From Ruixingdingia sedimenti (GTDB lineage Bacteria > Pseudomonadota > Alphaproteobacteria > Rhodobacterales > Rhodobacteraceae): a stretch of 64,000 nt of DNA. The notes beneath the pieces are model-generated. The model did no database searches. It saw only the letters and a program-made list of their open reading frames with translations, and was not told where the DNA came from. The DNA lies in contig NZ_JAVKPH010000002.1 of assembly GCF_031432425.1 (NCBI RefSeq), forward strand, positions 241,235-305,234. The letters run 5' to 3'. Positions 40,687 through 49,642 of this stretch are shown here, piece after piece; the first letter of the stretch is position 1, and every line of letters starts with the position of its first letter. A program made the position numbers and the translations under genes.

Positions 40687-41556
40687 TCAGGGGTCGAAGC
40701 CGTAGAGCGCCTGCGGGTTGGTGACGAAAAGCCGCTGGCGCAGCGCGGGGCCGCGCACCCAGTCCAGCACCATCGCGGCCAGATCGGCATCGTCGGGCAT
40801 CGGCACATGCAGCGCGGTATGCGGCCAGTCGCTGGCCCAGACCACCCGTTCGGGGTTGGCCGCCAGAACGGCGGCGGCGAAGGGGGCGACATCCCCGTAA
40901 GGCGGGCGCGCGCCCGGCGCGGTCATGCGATAGGCGCCCGAGACCTTGGCCCAGGCCCGGCCTTCGGCCATGAGCGCCAGCAGCGCCCGAAAGCCCGGAT
41001 CGCCCACCCCCTTCGCCGCCGGCACATGGCCCATGTGGTCGAAGACCAGCGCCACATCCAGCCCCGCCACCGCCGCGCGCAGGTCGGGCAGGGTGGAGAC
41101 ATCGACGAGGAACTGCACATGCCAGCCCCGCGCCTTCAGCCGGGGCGCGAGGGCGCGGGCAGTCTCGAAGCCCTTGCCGGCGGCGAAGACGAGGTTGATG
41201 CGGATCCCGCGCACGCCGAGGGCATGCATCGCGTCCAGTTCCGCCTCGGTCACGTCCGCATCCACCACCGCGATCCCGCGCAGGGGCAAGGGCGGCGCGC
41301 GCAGGGCGTCCAGCATGCAGGTATTGTCGGTGCCATAGACGCTCGGCTGCACCAGCACGCCCCGCGCCACGCCCAGAGGGGCCAGCGCGCGCAGGTAGTC
41401 GTCCAGCGAGGCGTCGCCGGGGGTGTAGCTGCGCCCTTCGGCATAGGGATAGCGCGCGGCGGGGCCGAAGACGTGGAAATGCGTGTCCACCGTCCCGGCG
41501 GGCAGGGGGGCCGCGTGGTCCGGTGGGGCGCCCGATCGGCTGGCGTTCTGCGTCAT
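40687..41556 (-). CDS. Amidohydrolase-2 family metal-dependent hydrolase
   Basis: A 289-residue TIM-barrel hydrolase. The N-terminal DTHFHVFGP holds the metal-binding HxH, FDHMGH supplies a later His, and VVWASDWPH the catalytic Asp. The family includes 2-pyrone-4,6-dicarboxylate lactonase (LigI) and other lactonases/decarboxylases; the close resemblance of the DTHFHVFGP start to LigI-type enzymes suggests hydrolysis of a lactone. It lies downstream of the two GMC dehydrogenase pairs on the same strand, which fits hydrolysis of a lactone made by those dehydrogenases. Confidence 0.85.
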   Translation of the reverse strand: MTQNASRSGAPPDHAAPLPAGTVDTHFHVFGPAARYPYAEGRSYTPGDASLDDYLRALAPLGVARGVLVQPSVYGTDNTCMLDALRAPPLPLRGIAVVDADVTEAELDAMHALGVRGIRINLVFAAGKGFETARALAPRLKARGWHVQFLVDVSTLPDLRAAVAGLDVALVFDHMGHVPAAKGVGDPGFRALLALMAEGRAWAKVSGAYRMTAPGARPPYGDVAPFAAAVLAANPERVVWASDWPHTALHVPMPDDADLAAMVLDWVRGPALRQRLFVTNPQALYGFDP

Positions 41557-41568
41557 GGCGTCGTCGGC

Positions 41569-41610
41569 GGCCTCCGGCGGGGATATTTCTGGACAGAAAG
41601 TGACAGAGGC
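41569..41610 (+). repeat. Single first-type arm of the composite intergenic repeat
   Basis: GGCCTCCGGCGGGGATATTT followed by CTGGACAGAAAGTGAC. Only one arm is present, in the 83-bp gap between the small-subunit gene and the amidohydrolase gene. Confidence 0.8.
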
Positions 41611-41639
41611 GCGCCCCTTCGTTTACCGGCGCGGTGCGG

Positions 41640-42062
41640 TCATCCCGGTGTCGGGCGGTAAAGCGGGCCGCGGCGCACCACCCGTTCCAGCATGTGGTCG
41701 GTCAGGTAGTCCGGCGTGGCATGGGCGTCGTAGGTCAGCGATTCCTGCCCCGGATAGCCGAGGATCGCGCGCACCTCTGCCGTCATGTAATACCCGCCCG
41801 AGGCGGCGAGGCCGAGCGCGTTGAACGCATCGGCATCGGCGCGGAAGAGCGCGTTGAGGCTGGGGGACAGATCGCCCGTGTCCACCGCCGCGAGGCCGCG
41901 CAGGAACGGCTCCTCGATATCCGGGCGGTAGCTCAGGACGGCATCCACCATGCCCTCGTGCACCCCCACCGCGGTTGCGGCGGGAAGGCCCTTGTAGGCG
42001 GGGATCAGGTAATCCGCGATGGCGCCGAAGGCCGCGCGCTGTTGGGGGGTGAGCGTCGCCAT
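41640..42062 (-). CDS. Gluconate 2-dehydrogenase subunit 3-like protein (copy 1)
   Basis: A 140-residue member of the gluconate 2-dehydrogenase small-subunit family (LTPQQRAAFGAIADYLIPA, GYYMTAEVRAILGYPGQ, RVVRRGPLYRPTPG). The family's small subunit assists maturation or Tat export of the partner GMC flavoprotein, but no Tat signal is visible here. It is closely related to the protein at 43743-44168. The ATG shares one base with the TGA of the GMC gene before it. Confidence 0.85.
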   Translation of the reverse strand: MATLTPQQRAAFGAIADYLIPAYKGLPAATAVGVHEGMVDAVLSYRPDIEEPFLRGLAAVDTGDLSPSLNALFRADADAFNALGLAASGGYYMTAEVRAILGYPGQESLTYDAHATPDYLTDHMLERVVRRGPLYRPTPG

Positions 42063-43720
42063 CACGCGGCCTCCTGGTTGCGCCGTTCGGCGATCAGGCG
42101 GCGGGTCTGGCGCAGCGCCACGGTCATGATCGTCGCGGTGGGGTTGAGCCCGGCCGAGGTCGGGAAGGTGGAACCGTCGAGGATATAGAGGTTCGGCACG
42201 TCGTGGCACCGCCCCCATTCGTCGACGACCGAGGTTTTCGGGTCCTTGCCCATCACGCAGGTGCCCAGAAGATGCCAGCCGGTATCGGGCATCTGGTGGA
42301 CCACCGTGGTCTCTATCGCGCCGCCGGCAAGGCAGGCCTCGACGCAGCGGTCCTCGTGGAACTTCAGCATGCGTTCGGAGTTTTCCGAGACCTTGTAGAT
42401 CAGCCGCGGCGCGGGGATGCCGTCGCTGTCGGTCAGGTCGGGGTCGAGCAGGACCTGGTTCGACTCCTCCGGCAGGTCCTCGCCGATGATGCCCCAGACC
42501 ATGGTGTGGCGGAAACGGCGCAGCACCAGATCGTGCAGGTTCGCGCCCCACATGTCCTCCACCCGCGCCTCGGGGTCGGTAAAGACCTTGGACCCGACGA
42601 AGCTGGTGGCGCCCAAGGGCCCGCCCCCCGGCATCGCGCCCCATTTCGCCCCGCGCACGAAGCCGCGCGCGGTGTCGGTTTCGTAGAATTCATAGGAGGC
42701 GATGTTCTGCCCGAAGGGGCCGCGCCAGGAATGCAGATCGTCGGCGAAGGTCGCCTGAACGGCGGAAAACGGGTGCATCATCAGCCGCTTGCCGACCATG
42801 CCGCTGGAATTGGCCAGCCCGTCCGCCCCGCCGGAAAGCAGCAGCAGCCGCGGCGTGCCGATGCCATTGGCGCAGAGGATCACGACATGGGCGCGCTGGC
42901 GGCGTTCGCGGCCCGCGCTGTCGACATAGACCGCGCCGGTGGCAAGGCCCCGGTCATCGACCTCGATCTGGCGCACGCGCGCGCCCGTCACCAGCCGCGC
43001 GCCGGCGCGGATCGCATGGGGCCAGTGGGTCAGGTCGGTGGTGGATTTCGCGCCTTCGGGGCAGCCGCTCATGCAGGTGCCGCGGCGCACGCAGGCGTTG
43101 AGCCCGTTGTAGGGCTGCGAGGGGATGGCGTTCGTGCCCGGCCACCAGTGCCAGCCCATTTTATCGAGGCATTCCGCCGCCTTGGCCCCCACCCGCCCGA
43201 TGGGCAGCGCCGGGGTGGGATAGGCGAGTTTCGGCGGATAGGCGGGGTTCCCGGCAAGGCCCGACACGCCGACCTCGCGCTCGATCACCTCCAGATGCGG
43301 CAGCAGGTCTTCGTAGGTGAAGGGCCAGTCGTCGGCCACGCCGTCGAGCGTCTTGACGCGGAAATCCGAGGGCATGAAGGGCGTCCAGTGCCCGGCGTAA
43401 AGGGTGGCCGATCCGCCGACGCCGCAGAACATCAGCGGGTTCACGTCCGATTCCGCGGTGTTGATCGGGTAGTCGCGTTCCCGGTCGCGGTAGTTGGGGT
43501 TCGGATGCCATTGTTTCTGCGTCACCAGTTCCCATTCCGGGCGGCGGCCCGGATAGGCATCGGCGTCGGGCATGTAACCCTGTTCCAGACAGACCACGCT
43601 GAAGCCTGCCTCTGCCAGGTGCTTGGCGGCGACCGACCCCGAAGGCCCGGCGCCGATGATCAGCACATCGGCAATATCGTCCCGTCCGGCGCGGGCGCCG
43701 GCTGGTCTGGCTGCGGACAT
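42062..43720 (-). CDS. GMC-family oxidoreductase (copy 1)
   Basis: A 552-residue FAD dehydrogenase of the gluconate/2-keto-gluconate dehydrogenase branch of GMC enzymes. The ADP-binding motif is ADVLIIGAGPSGSVAAKHLAEAG; the segment CVRRGTCMSGCPEGAKST has three cysteines like those of the cyanobacterial/Rhodobacterial GMC group. C-terminal His and Asn of the active site lie in TGWHLLGTCVMG and SAGLNPTATI. It forms a tandem duplicate with 44165-45799. The usual cytochrome c subunit is absent; the ETF genes nearby may accept its electrons. Confidence 0.9.
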   Translation of the reverse strand: MSAARPAGARAGRDDIADVLIIGAGPSGSVAAKHLAEAGFSVVCLEQGYMPDADAYPGRRPEWELVTQKQWHPNPNYRDRERDYPINTAESDVNPLMFCGVGGSATLYAGHWTPFMPSDFRVKTLDGVADDWPFTYEDLLPHLEVIEREVGVSGLAGNPAYPPKLAYPTPALPIGRVGAKAAECLDKMGWHWWPGTNAIPSQPYNGLNACVRRGTCMSGCPEGAKSTTDLTHWPHAIRAGARLVTGARVRQIEVDDRGLATGAVYVDSAGRERRQRAHVVILCANGIGTPRLLLLSGGADGLANSSGMVGKRLMMHPFSAVQATFADDLHSWRGPFGQNIASYEFYETDTARGFVRGAKWGAMPGGGPLGATSFVGSKVFTDPEARVEDMWGANLHDLVLRRFRHTMVWGIIGEDLPEESNQVLLDPDLTDSDGIPAPRLIYKVSENSERMLKFHEDRCVEACLAGGAIETTVVHQMPDTGWHLLGTCVMGKDPKTSVVDEWGRCHDVPNLYILDGSTFPTSAGLNPTATIMTVALRQTRRLIAERRNQEAA

Positions 43721-43742
43721 GTTTCCCTCCCTCGGGTGCGGC

Positions 43743-44168
43743 TTATTTCGGCGTGGGCCGGTAGATCGGGCCGCGGTCGATCACCTGTTGCAGCATGCCG
43801 TTGGCGACATATTCGGGCGTGGCGTCGGGGTCCGCCTCGGGCCGGCTCTGCTGGCCGGGATAGCCGATCAGCTCGCGCACGCGCGGGGTCATGTAGTATC
43901 CGGCGGCGGCGGCAAGGCCGATCGCGCTCAGCGCCGCGGCGTCGGTGCGGTTGAGGTCGTTGGCCGCCCCTTGGGCATCCTTGCCCGCGGCTGCGTCGAG
44001 ACCGCGCAGCAGCGCCTCGCGCAGGTCGGGGCGCAGGCCGAGGATATGGTCGATCATCGCGCCATGCACATCCACCTGGCTGGCAGAGGGCATGCCCTCC
44101 GCCTCGGGGATCAGCACATCGGCGATGGCGGCGAAGGTGGCGCGCTGGCTGTCGGACAAAAGGCTCAT
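43743..44168 (-). CDS. Gluconate 2-dehydrogenase subunit 3-like protein (copy 2)
   Basis: A 141-residue paralogue of the 41640-42062 product, sharing the ends GYYMTPRVRELIGYPGQQ and RGPIYRPTPK. Start ATG overlaps the TGA of the GMC gene before it (ATGA), so flavoprotein and small subunit are translationally coupled, as in copy 1. No signal peptide is visible. Confidence 0.85.
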   Translation of the reverse strand: MSLLSDSQRATFAAIADVLIPEAEGMPSASQVDVHGAMIDHILGLRPDLREALLRGLDAAAGKDAQGAANDLNRTDAAALSAIGLAAAAGYYMTPRVRELIGYPGQQSRPEADPDATPEYVANGMLQQVIDRGPIYRPTPK

Positions 44169-45799
44169 GCCGCGACCCTCTGGTTGGCACGGTTGGCGAT
44201 CAGGTGCTTGACGGCGCGCAGGGCGATGGCCGCGATGGTGCCGGTGGGGTTGAAGCCCGACGAGGTGACGAAGACGCTGCCGTCGTAGATGAAGAGGTTC
44301 GGCACGTCATGCGCGCGCCCGTACTGGTCCACCACCGACCGTTCCGGGTCGGTGCCCATCCGCGCGGTGCCCATCAGGTGCCAGCCGCAGTCGCGCATGA
44401 GCGGCGTCACCGACAGGTCCACCGCGCCCGCGGCCCGCATCGCCTCTTGCGCGCGTTCCAGATGGAAGTCGATCATCTTCTTGGTGTTTTCGGAATTGCG
44501 GTAGATGATCTTGGGCGCGGGGATCCCGTCGCTGTCGGTCAGCACCGGGTCCAGCACGACGCGGTTGGCCTCGTCCGGCAGGTCCTCGGCGATGATGCCC
44601 CATTCGAAGGCGCGGCCGAACACCTTGCGGGTGTTGCGGTGCAGGTTGGCGCCCCATGCCTCTTCCAGCGGCTTGCCGCCATAGGCGGACCGCATGCCCA
44701 AGGGGCCGCCCGAGGGCATCACCTGCCACTTGGCCCCGCGCACGAACCCGCGCGCGGCGTCGGTTTCGTAGAACTGCATCGACTGGATCGTCTGCCCCGC
44801 GGGGCCGAGCCAGCTTTCCAGCGGTTCGTCGAAATAGCCGGTGACGGCGGCATAGGGGTGCATCATCAGGTTCTTGCCGACCAGACCGGACGAATTCGCC
44901 AGCCCGTTCCGGAACCGGCCGGAGGTCGACAGCATCAGCAGACGCGGCGTGCCCACGCCATTGGCGCAGACGATGACGATGCCCGCCTTCTGGTGGCGTT
45001 CGCGCCCGGTGCGGTCGATATAGGTGGCGCCGTTCGCCAGCCCCTCGGCATCCACCGTGATCTCGCGCACCCGCGCGCCGGTGATCAGCACCGCGCCGTG
45101 TTTCAGCGCATCGGGCCAGTGGGTGTGGTCGAAGGATGCCTTGGCGCGTTCGGGGCAGCCCGTCAGGCAGGTGCCCCACCGCACGCATTGATTGCGCCCG
45201 CCATAGGGTTTCGACGGGATCGCGTTCGGCCCCGGCCACCAGTGCCAGCCGAGCTTGTTCATCCCCGCCGCGGCCTTCATCCCGATCTCGCCGATGGGCA
45301 GGGGGGGCAGCGGCGGCGCCTTGCCGGGCGGATAGGCCGGGTCGCCGTTCAGCCCCGACACGCCCATTTCCACATCCATCTGGTCGTAGAAGGGTTCCAG
45401 ATCCTCATAGGCGAAGGGCCAGTCGTCGGCCACGCCGTCGAGTGTTTTCACCCGGAAATCCGAGGGCATGAACCGCTGCCAATGCGCCGCGTAAAGGATC
45501 GTGGATCCGCCGACGGCGCTGTACATCAGCGGGTTCACGTCGGATTCGCTGGTATCCACCGGATAGTCGGTTTCCAGATCGCGCACGTTGGGGTTCGGGT
45601 GCCAGCGTTTCTGCGCCATCAGTTCCCATTCGGGCTTGTTGCCCCAGAATTCGGAATTGTCGACCCGCCCGCCCTGTTCCAGACAGACCACGCTGATGCC
45701 CGCCTCGGCCAGATGTTTCGCCGCGACCGAGCCCGAGGCCCCCGCGCCGATGATCAGCACATCCGCGACCGCCGGGGGTTTCTGGCCCTTGGGTTTCAT
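44165..45799 (-). CDS. GMC-family oxidoreductase (copy 2)
   Basis: A 544-residue paralogue of the 42062-43720 product, sharing long identical segments such as SVAAKHLAEAG, FRVKTLDGVADDWPF, RGFVRGAKW and LTDSDGIPAP. FAD motif VLIIGAGASGSVAAKHL; cysteine segment CVRWGTCLTGCPERAK; C-terminal CGWHLMGTARMG and SSGFNPTGTI carry the active-site His and Asn. First gene of the minus-strand operon that continues through copy 1. GGAGGGAAAGC before the ATG at 45799 fixes the start. It is divergent from etfB, and the shared promoter region holds a GntR-type dyad. Confidence 0.9.
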   Translation of the reverse strand: MKPKGQKPPAVADVLIIGAGASGSVAAKHLAEAGISVVCLEQGGRVDNSEFWGNKPEWELMAQKRWHPNPNVRDLETDYPVDTSESDVNPLMYSAVGGSTILYAAHWQRFMPSDFRVKTLDGVADDWPFAYEDLEPFYDQMDVEMGVSGLNGDPAYPPGKAPPLPPLPIGEIGMKAAAGMNKLGWHWWPGPNAIPSKPYGGRNQCVRWGTCLTGCPERAKASFDHTHWPDALKHGAVLITGARVREITVDAEGLANGATYIDRTGRERHQKAGIVIVCANGVGTPRLLMLSTSGRFRNGLANSSGLVGKNLMMHPYAAVTGYFDEPLESWLGPAGQTIQSMQFYETDAARGFVRGAKWQVMPSGGPLGMRSAYGGKPLEEAWGANLHRNTRKVFGRAFEWGIIAEDLPDEANRVVLDPVLTDSDGIPAPKIIYRNSENTKKMIDFHLERAQEAMRAAGAVDLSVTPLMRDCGWHLMGTARMGTDPERSVVDQYGRAHDVPNLFIYDGSVFVTSSGFNPTGTIAAIALRAVKHLIANRANQRVAA

Positions 45800-45878
45800 G
45801 TGCTTTCCCTCCGCTGTATCGTGGGCCGGTGGTCCCGGCCTTCGCTGGCGACTCGGAGCATGGCACAACGGGTTTCGC

Positions 45879-45911
45879 TTGACAATATTGTCGACATTTT
45901 GGTTGACAACC
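45879..45911. promoter_or_regulatory. Probable operator cluster between the GMC and ETF operons
   Basis: GACAATATTGTC (45881-45892) is a perfect palindrome; ATTGTCGACA (45887-45896) matches ATTGTTGACA at 28492-28501 in nine of ten bases; and GGTTGACAACC (45901-45911) is a perfect palindrome about a central A. The shared TTGT/ACAA form suggests the GntR regulator encoded at 26627-27313, or one like it, acts on both divergent promoter regions. Confidence 0.6.
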
Positions 45912-45964
45912 CGCGGCCCCCGTCCTTGTATCCCCCGTGGGAACCCGCGCAAACCGGAGGTCAC

Positions 45965-46738
45965 ATGCATATCGCGGCAATCTTGCGCATCGTACCCGAC
46001 CAGAACGAAGAGCTGGAAATCGACGACAGCGGCGCCGACATCGACCGCGAATGGATCGGGCTCAAGCTGAACGAATTCGACGATCAGGCGCTGGAAGAGG
46101 CGGTACTGCTGAAAGAGGCCGCGGGGGCGCGGGTGACGGCGGTGGCGCTGGCGGGCGACGGGGCGGAACGGCAGTTGCAGACCGCCATCGCGCGCGGCGC
46201 GGACGATGCGTTGCTGGTGGATCACGACATCGACGGCATTCCGGGCGCGCGGGCGGCGGCGCATCTGCTGGCCGGTCCCCTGCGCGATCTGGGGGCGGAT
46301 CTGGTGCTGACCGGCGTCCAGACGCCCGAGGATGTGTTCGGCCAGCTTGCGCCCTTCCTCGCCGGGCTGCTCGGCTGGCCGACGCTGAACGCCGTGCACG
46401 GGGTCAGCGCCGGGGCAGGCGGGCTCGAGGTCGTGCAGGAATACAGCGGCGGGCGCGCGGCCCGCTTTGCCGTGACGGGGCCCGCGGTCCTGGGGGTGCA
46501 GACGGCATCCCGCCCGCCGCGCTATGTGTCGGGCAGCAAGCTGCGGCAGGCGTCGTCGGCGACCATCGCGCGCGCCGCGGGGGCGTTGCCCGATGGCTTC
46601 GCCGCACCGCGGATCGCGGCGCTGGCCGAACCCGCCCGCAGCAACCGGGCCGAAATGCTGGACGGCGACGCAGAGGCGGTGGCGGAACGGCTGGCCGGGC
46701 TTCTGGCCGAACGCGGATTGCTGGGGGGACGGGAATGA
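45965..46738 (+). CDS. etfB: Electron transfer flavoprotein beta subunit
   Basis: A 257-residue ETF beta-like protein (DREWIGLKLNEFDDQALEEAV, ALAGDGAERQLQTAIARGADDALLV, TGVQTPEDVFGQLAPFLAGLLGWP). It differs from the housekeeping type by its start MHIAAILRIVPDQNEELEI and belongs to the dehydrogenase-specific group found beside iron-sulfur oxidoreductases. It accepts electrons from flavin dehydrogenases with the alpha subunit. GGAGGTCAC before the ATG is a strong ribosome site. It overlaps etfA by ATGA. Confidence 0.9.
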   Translation: MHIAAILRIVPDQNEELEIDDSGADIDREWIGLKLNEFDDQALEEAVLLKEAAGARVTAVALAGDGAERQLQTAIARGADDALLVDHDIDGIPGARAAAHLLAGPLRDLGADLVLTGVQTPEDVFGQLAPFLAGLLGWPTLNAVHGVSAGAGGLEVVQEYSGGRAARFAVTGPAVLGVQTASRPPRYVSGSKLRQASSATIARAAGALPDGFAAPRIAALAEPARSNRAEMLDGDAEAVAERLAGLLAERGLLGGRE

Positions 46739-47676
46739 AGGTTCTGGTCTATGCGGATGTCGAGGCCGGCCAGCCGGCGGCCGTTGCGCGCGAACTCGTG
46801 ACCGGCGCGCGGGCGCTGGCGGGACCCGGCGGGCGGGTGGATCTGGCGCTGTTCGGGGCCGACCCTTCGGCGGCGGCGGATATGGGGGTGGACAGGATCC
46901 TGACCCTGCCCGCGCTGGCCGCCGCGCCCTACGATCCCGCCGCCCATGCCGCCGCGCTGTCGGCGGCCATCGCCGCGGCGGGCCCCGATCTGGTGCTGAT
47001 GGGCTATACCACCGCGGGGCTCGACCTCGGGCCGGTGGTGGCGATCCGGCACGATCTGGGGCTGGTCAGCTATTGCCAGACCGCGCGGGCCGGGGATGGC
47101 GCGGTGGAAACCGAAAGCCAGATCTACGGCGGCAAGCTGATCGCGCGCGCGGCGACCCCGCTGCCGGCGCTGCTGCTGATGAACGTGGGCGCCTTCGCCG
47201 AGGCCGCCCCCGCCCCCGGCCAGCCGGAGGTGGTGACGCTGGAGGCCGCGGCGCCGCAGGGCCTGCGGTTTATCGACGCGACCGCCCCCGACCCGGATGC
47301 CGTCGACATCACCCGGGCCGACCGGCTGCTGTGCGTGGGCCGCGGCATCGGCGAAGCGGACGTGATCGAAGAGGCGCAGGAGGTGGCGGGCCTGATGGGC
47401 GCCGAACTCGTCGGATCCCGCCCCGTCGTGGATGCGGGCTGGCTGCCCAAGGAACGGCAGGTGGGCAAGTCGGGCCGGCGGGTGAAACCGGCGCTCTACC
47501 TCGCGCTCGGCGTTTCCGGCGCGCCGGAACATATCGAGGGCATGGGCGAGGCCGGGCTGATCGTCGCCGTCAACACCGACGCCAACGCCCCGATCTTCGA
47601 TCATGCCCATTACGGCGCGACGGTGGATCTGACCGATTTCCTGCCCGCCTTCCGCGCCGCGCTGGAAGGGCGCTGA
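46735..47676 (+). CDS. etfA: Electron transfer flavoprotein alpha subunit
   Basis: A 313-residue ETF alpha-like protein. The C-terminal FAD domain is clear: CVGRGIGEADVIEEAQEVA, VVDAGWLPKERQVGKSGRRV, LALGVSGAPEHIEGM and VAVNTDANAPIFDHAHYG. The N-terminal part is shorter and more divergent than in housekeeping EtfA. Start overlaps the etfB stop (ATGA). The next gene begins 4 bases after its stop. Confidence 0.9.
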   Translation: MKVLVYADVEAGQPAAVARELVTGARALAGPGGRVDLALFGADPSAAADMGVDRILTLPALAAAPYDPAAHAAALSAAIAAAGPDLVLMGYTTAGLDLGPVVAIRHDLGLVSYCQTARAGDGAVETESQIYGGKLIARAATPLPALLLMNVGAFAEAAPAPGQPEVVTLEAAAPQGLRFIDATAPDPDAVDITRADRLLCVGRGIGEADVIEEAQEVAGLMGAELVGSRPVVDAGWLPKERQVGKSGRRVKPALYLALGVSGAPEHIEGMGEAGLIVAVNTDANAPIFDHAHYGATVDLTDFLPAFRAALEGR

Positions 47677-47680
47677 GCCG

Positions 47681-49633
47681 ATGACGACGCAGCTGGCGCT
47701 GCTGCTGCTGGTCGCCGCCGCGGGGGCGGCCTTCGTCTGGCGCGGCTGGCGCGTGCTGGCCCCGGTGCTGCGCGCGCCGCCGGTGGCGCGCACCGACCAC
47801 CCCGCCGCCCGCGCGGCCTTCGTCGTGCAGGACGTCGGCCTGCACCGCCGCCTGCTGAACAAACGCTGGTCGGGCGTGCTGCATGCGCTGATCTTCTCGG
47901 GCTTCCTCGTCCTGTTCACCGCCATCGTGCAAAGCTTCGGTTCCGGCCTCATCCCCGGATTCACGCTGGCGCCGATCGGCGGCAACAGCTGGATCGCGCT
48001 GCTGCAGGACATCTTCGCGGTGCTGATCACCATCGGCATCGCCATGGCCGCATGGCAGCGGCTGTTCTGGCGGCCGAAACGGTTCGCGGGTTCGAACAGC
48101 CGCGACGCCTGGGTGATCTTCGCGCTGGTCATGGCGGTGGCGGGCACGATGCTGCTGGAATTCGCCTGCCATATCCTCGCCACCGGCCAGTGGACGCCGT
48201 GGCGCCCGGTCAGCGGCGCGATCGCCCGGGGGCTGGCGCTGGCCGGGATGGGCCCCGAGGGCGCGGCGGCGGCGGAACGGGTGTTCTACTGGGCCCATAT
48301 CCTCGCGGTGCTGGCCTTCCTCGTCTATATCCCGGGGTCCAAGCACCGCCATATCCTGACCGCCATCCCCAACATCTATTTCCGCAACACCGGCCCCCGG
48401 GGCGCCCTGCCGCCCCCGCCCGCCGATGCGCCCGGCGTGGCCGAGATCGGGCAGTTCGACTGGAAGGACAAGCTCGACCTCATTTCCTGCACCGAATGCG
48501 GCCGCTGCCAGGAGGCATGCCCGGCCTATGCCGCGGGCCTGCCGCTGAGCCCCAAGAAGGTGGTGATGGACCTGCGCGACCACATGTTCGCGCGCGAACG
48601 CGGCGAGGAGGCGGACCTGCCGCTGATCGGCGGGGTGATCGCGCCCGAAACGCTCTGGGCCTGCACCACCTGCCGCGCCTGCATGGATGTCTGCCCGGTG
48701 CATATCGAGCCGATGACCAAGATCGTCGAGATGCGCCGCTCGCTGGTCGAGGAGGGCGCGGTCGAGCCCATGTTGCAGGACGCGCTGGCAAGCCTGCAAC
48801 GCAACGGCAACTCCCTCGGCAAACCCGCGCGGCAGCGGGCGAAATGGACGAAGGACCTGGGCTTCAAGATTAAGGATGCGCGCAAGGAACCCGTGGATGT
48901 GCTGTGGTTCGTGGGCGACTATGCCTCCTACGATCCGCGGGTGCAGCGGATCACGCTGAAGGTGGCAGAGGTGCTGCACGCCGCCGGGGTGGATTTCGGC
49001 ATCCTCTACGAGGGCGAGCAGAATTCCGGCAACGACGTGCGCCGTGCGGGCGAGGAGGGGCTGTTCGAGACGCTGGCGCGGGCCAATATCGACCTGCTGG
49101 ACGAATGCGACTTCCGCCGGATCATGACCACCGATCCGCACAGCCTCAACGCGCTGCGGCAGGAATACCGGCTGTTCGGCAAGGATTACGAGGTGATCCA
49201 CTATACACAGCTGCTGCTGGAACTGATGGAGGCCGGCCGGCTGGCGCCGGCCGAGGCCGAACCGCAGGTGGTGACCTACCACGACCCCTGCTATCTGGGC
49301 CGCTACAACGGCGGTTTCGACGCGCCGCGCGCGCTTATCCGCCGCGCGGGCCACAGCCTGCACGAAATGGGCCGCTGCCGCGAGAACAGCTTCTGCTGCG
49401 GCGCGGGCGGCGGGCGGATCTGGATGGACGACGCCGCGATGGCCGAGCGGCCGAGCGAGAACCGCATCAAGGAGGCGCTGGCCCTGGGCGACGCGCGGCT
49501 GTTCGTGGTCGCCTGCCCGAAGGATACGGTGATGTACACGGCGGCGGTCCAGGCCCTGGGCGTCGGCGACCGGATCGCGGTGCGCGACATGATCGACCTC
49601 GTGCGCCCCGACCCGGGCGTGGCGGCGGCCTGA
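47681..49633 (+). CDS. Membrane-anchored iron-sulfur oxidoreductase, ETF:quinone-type (DgcB-like)
   Basis: A 650-residue protein. The first ~240 residues are a membrane domain with about five or six helices (DUF3483/NarI-like). Two [4Fe-4S] motifs follow: CTECGRCQEACPAY and CTTCRACMDVCPVH near residues 270-335. The C-terminal part is of the HdrD/GlpC CCG type (YHDPCYLGRYNG, FCCGAGGGRIW). Proteins of this layout beside etfBA, such as DgcB of dimethylglycine catabolism, move electrons from ETF to membrane quinones. This is the likely electron exit for the island's flavin dehydrogenases. Confidence 0.88.
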   Translation: MTTQLALLLLVAAAGAAFVWRGWRVLAPVLRAPPVARTDHPAARAAFVVQDVGLHRRLLNKRWSGVLHALIFSGFLVLFTAIVQSFGSGLIPGFTLAPIGGNSWIALLQDIFAVLITIGIAMAAWQRLFWRPKRFAGSNSRDAWVIFALVMAVAGTMLLEFACHILATGQWTPWRPVSGAIARGLALAGMGPEGAAAAERVFYWAHILAVLAFLVYIPGSKHRHILTAIPNIYFRNTGPRGALPPPPADAPGVAEIGQFDWKDKLDLISCTECGRCQEACPAYAAGLPLSPKKVVMDLRDHMFARERGEEADLPLIGGVIAPETLWACTTCRACMDVCPVHIEPMTKIVEMRRSLVEEGAVEPMLQDALASLQRNGNSLGKPARQRAKWTKDLGFKIKDARKEPVDVLWFVGDYASYDPRVQRITLKVAEVLHAAGVDFGILYEGEQNSGNDVRRAGEEGLFETLARANIDLLDECDFRRIMTTDPHSLNALRQEYRLFGKDYEVIHYTQLLLELMEAGRLAPAEAEPQVVTYHDPCYLGRYNGGFDAPRALIRRAGHSLHEMGRCRENSFCCGAGGGRIWMDDAAMAERPSENRIKEALALGDARLFVVACPKDTVMYTAAVQALGVGDRIAVRDMIDLVRPDPGVAAA

Positions 49634-49642
49634 GGCGCGCGC

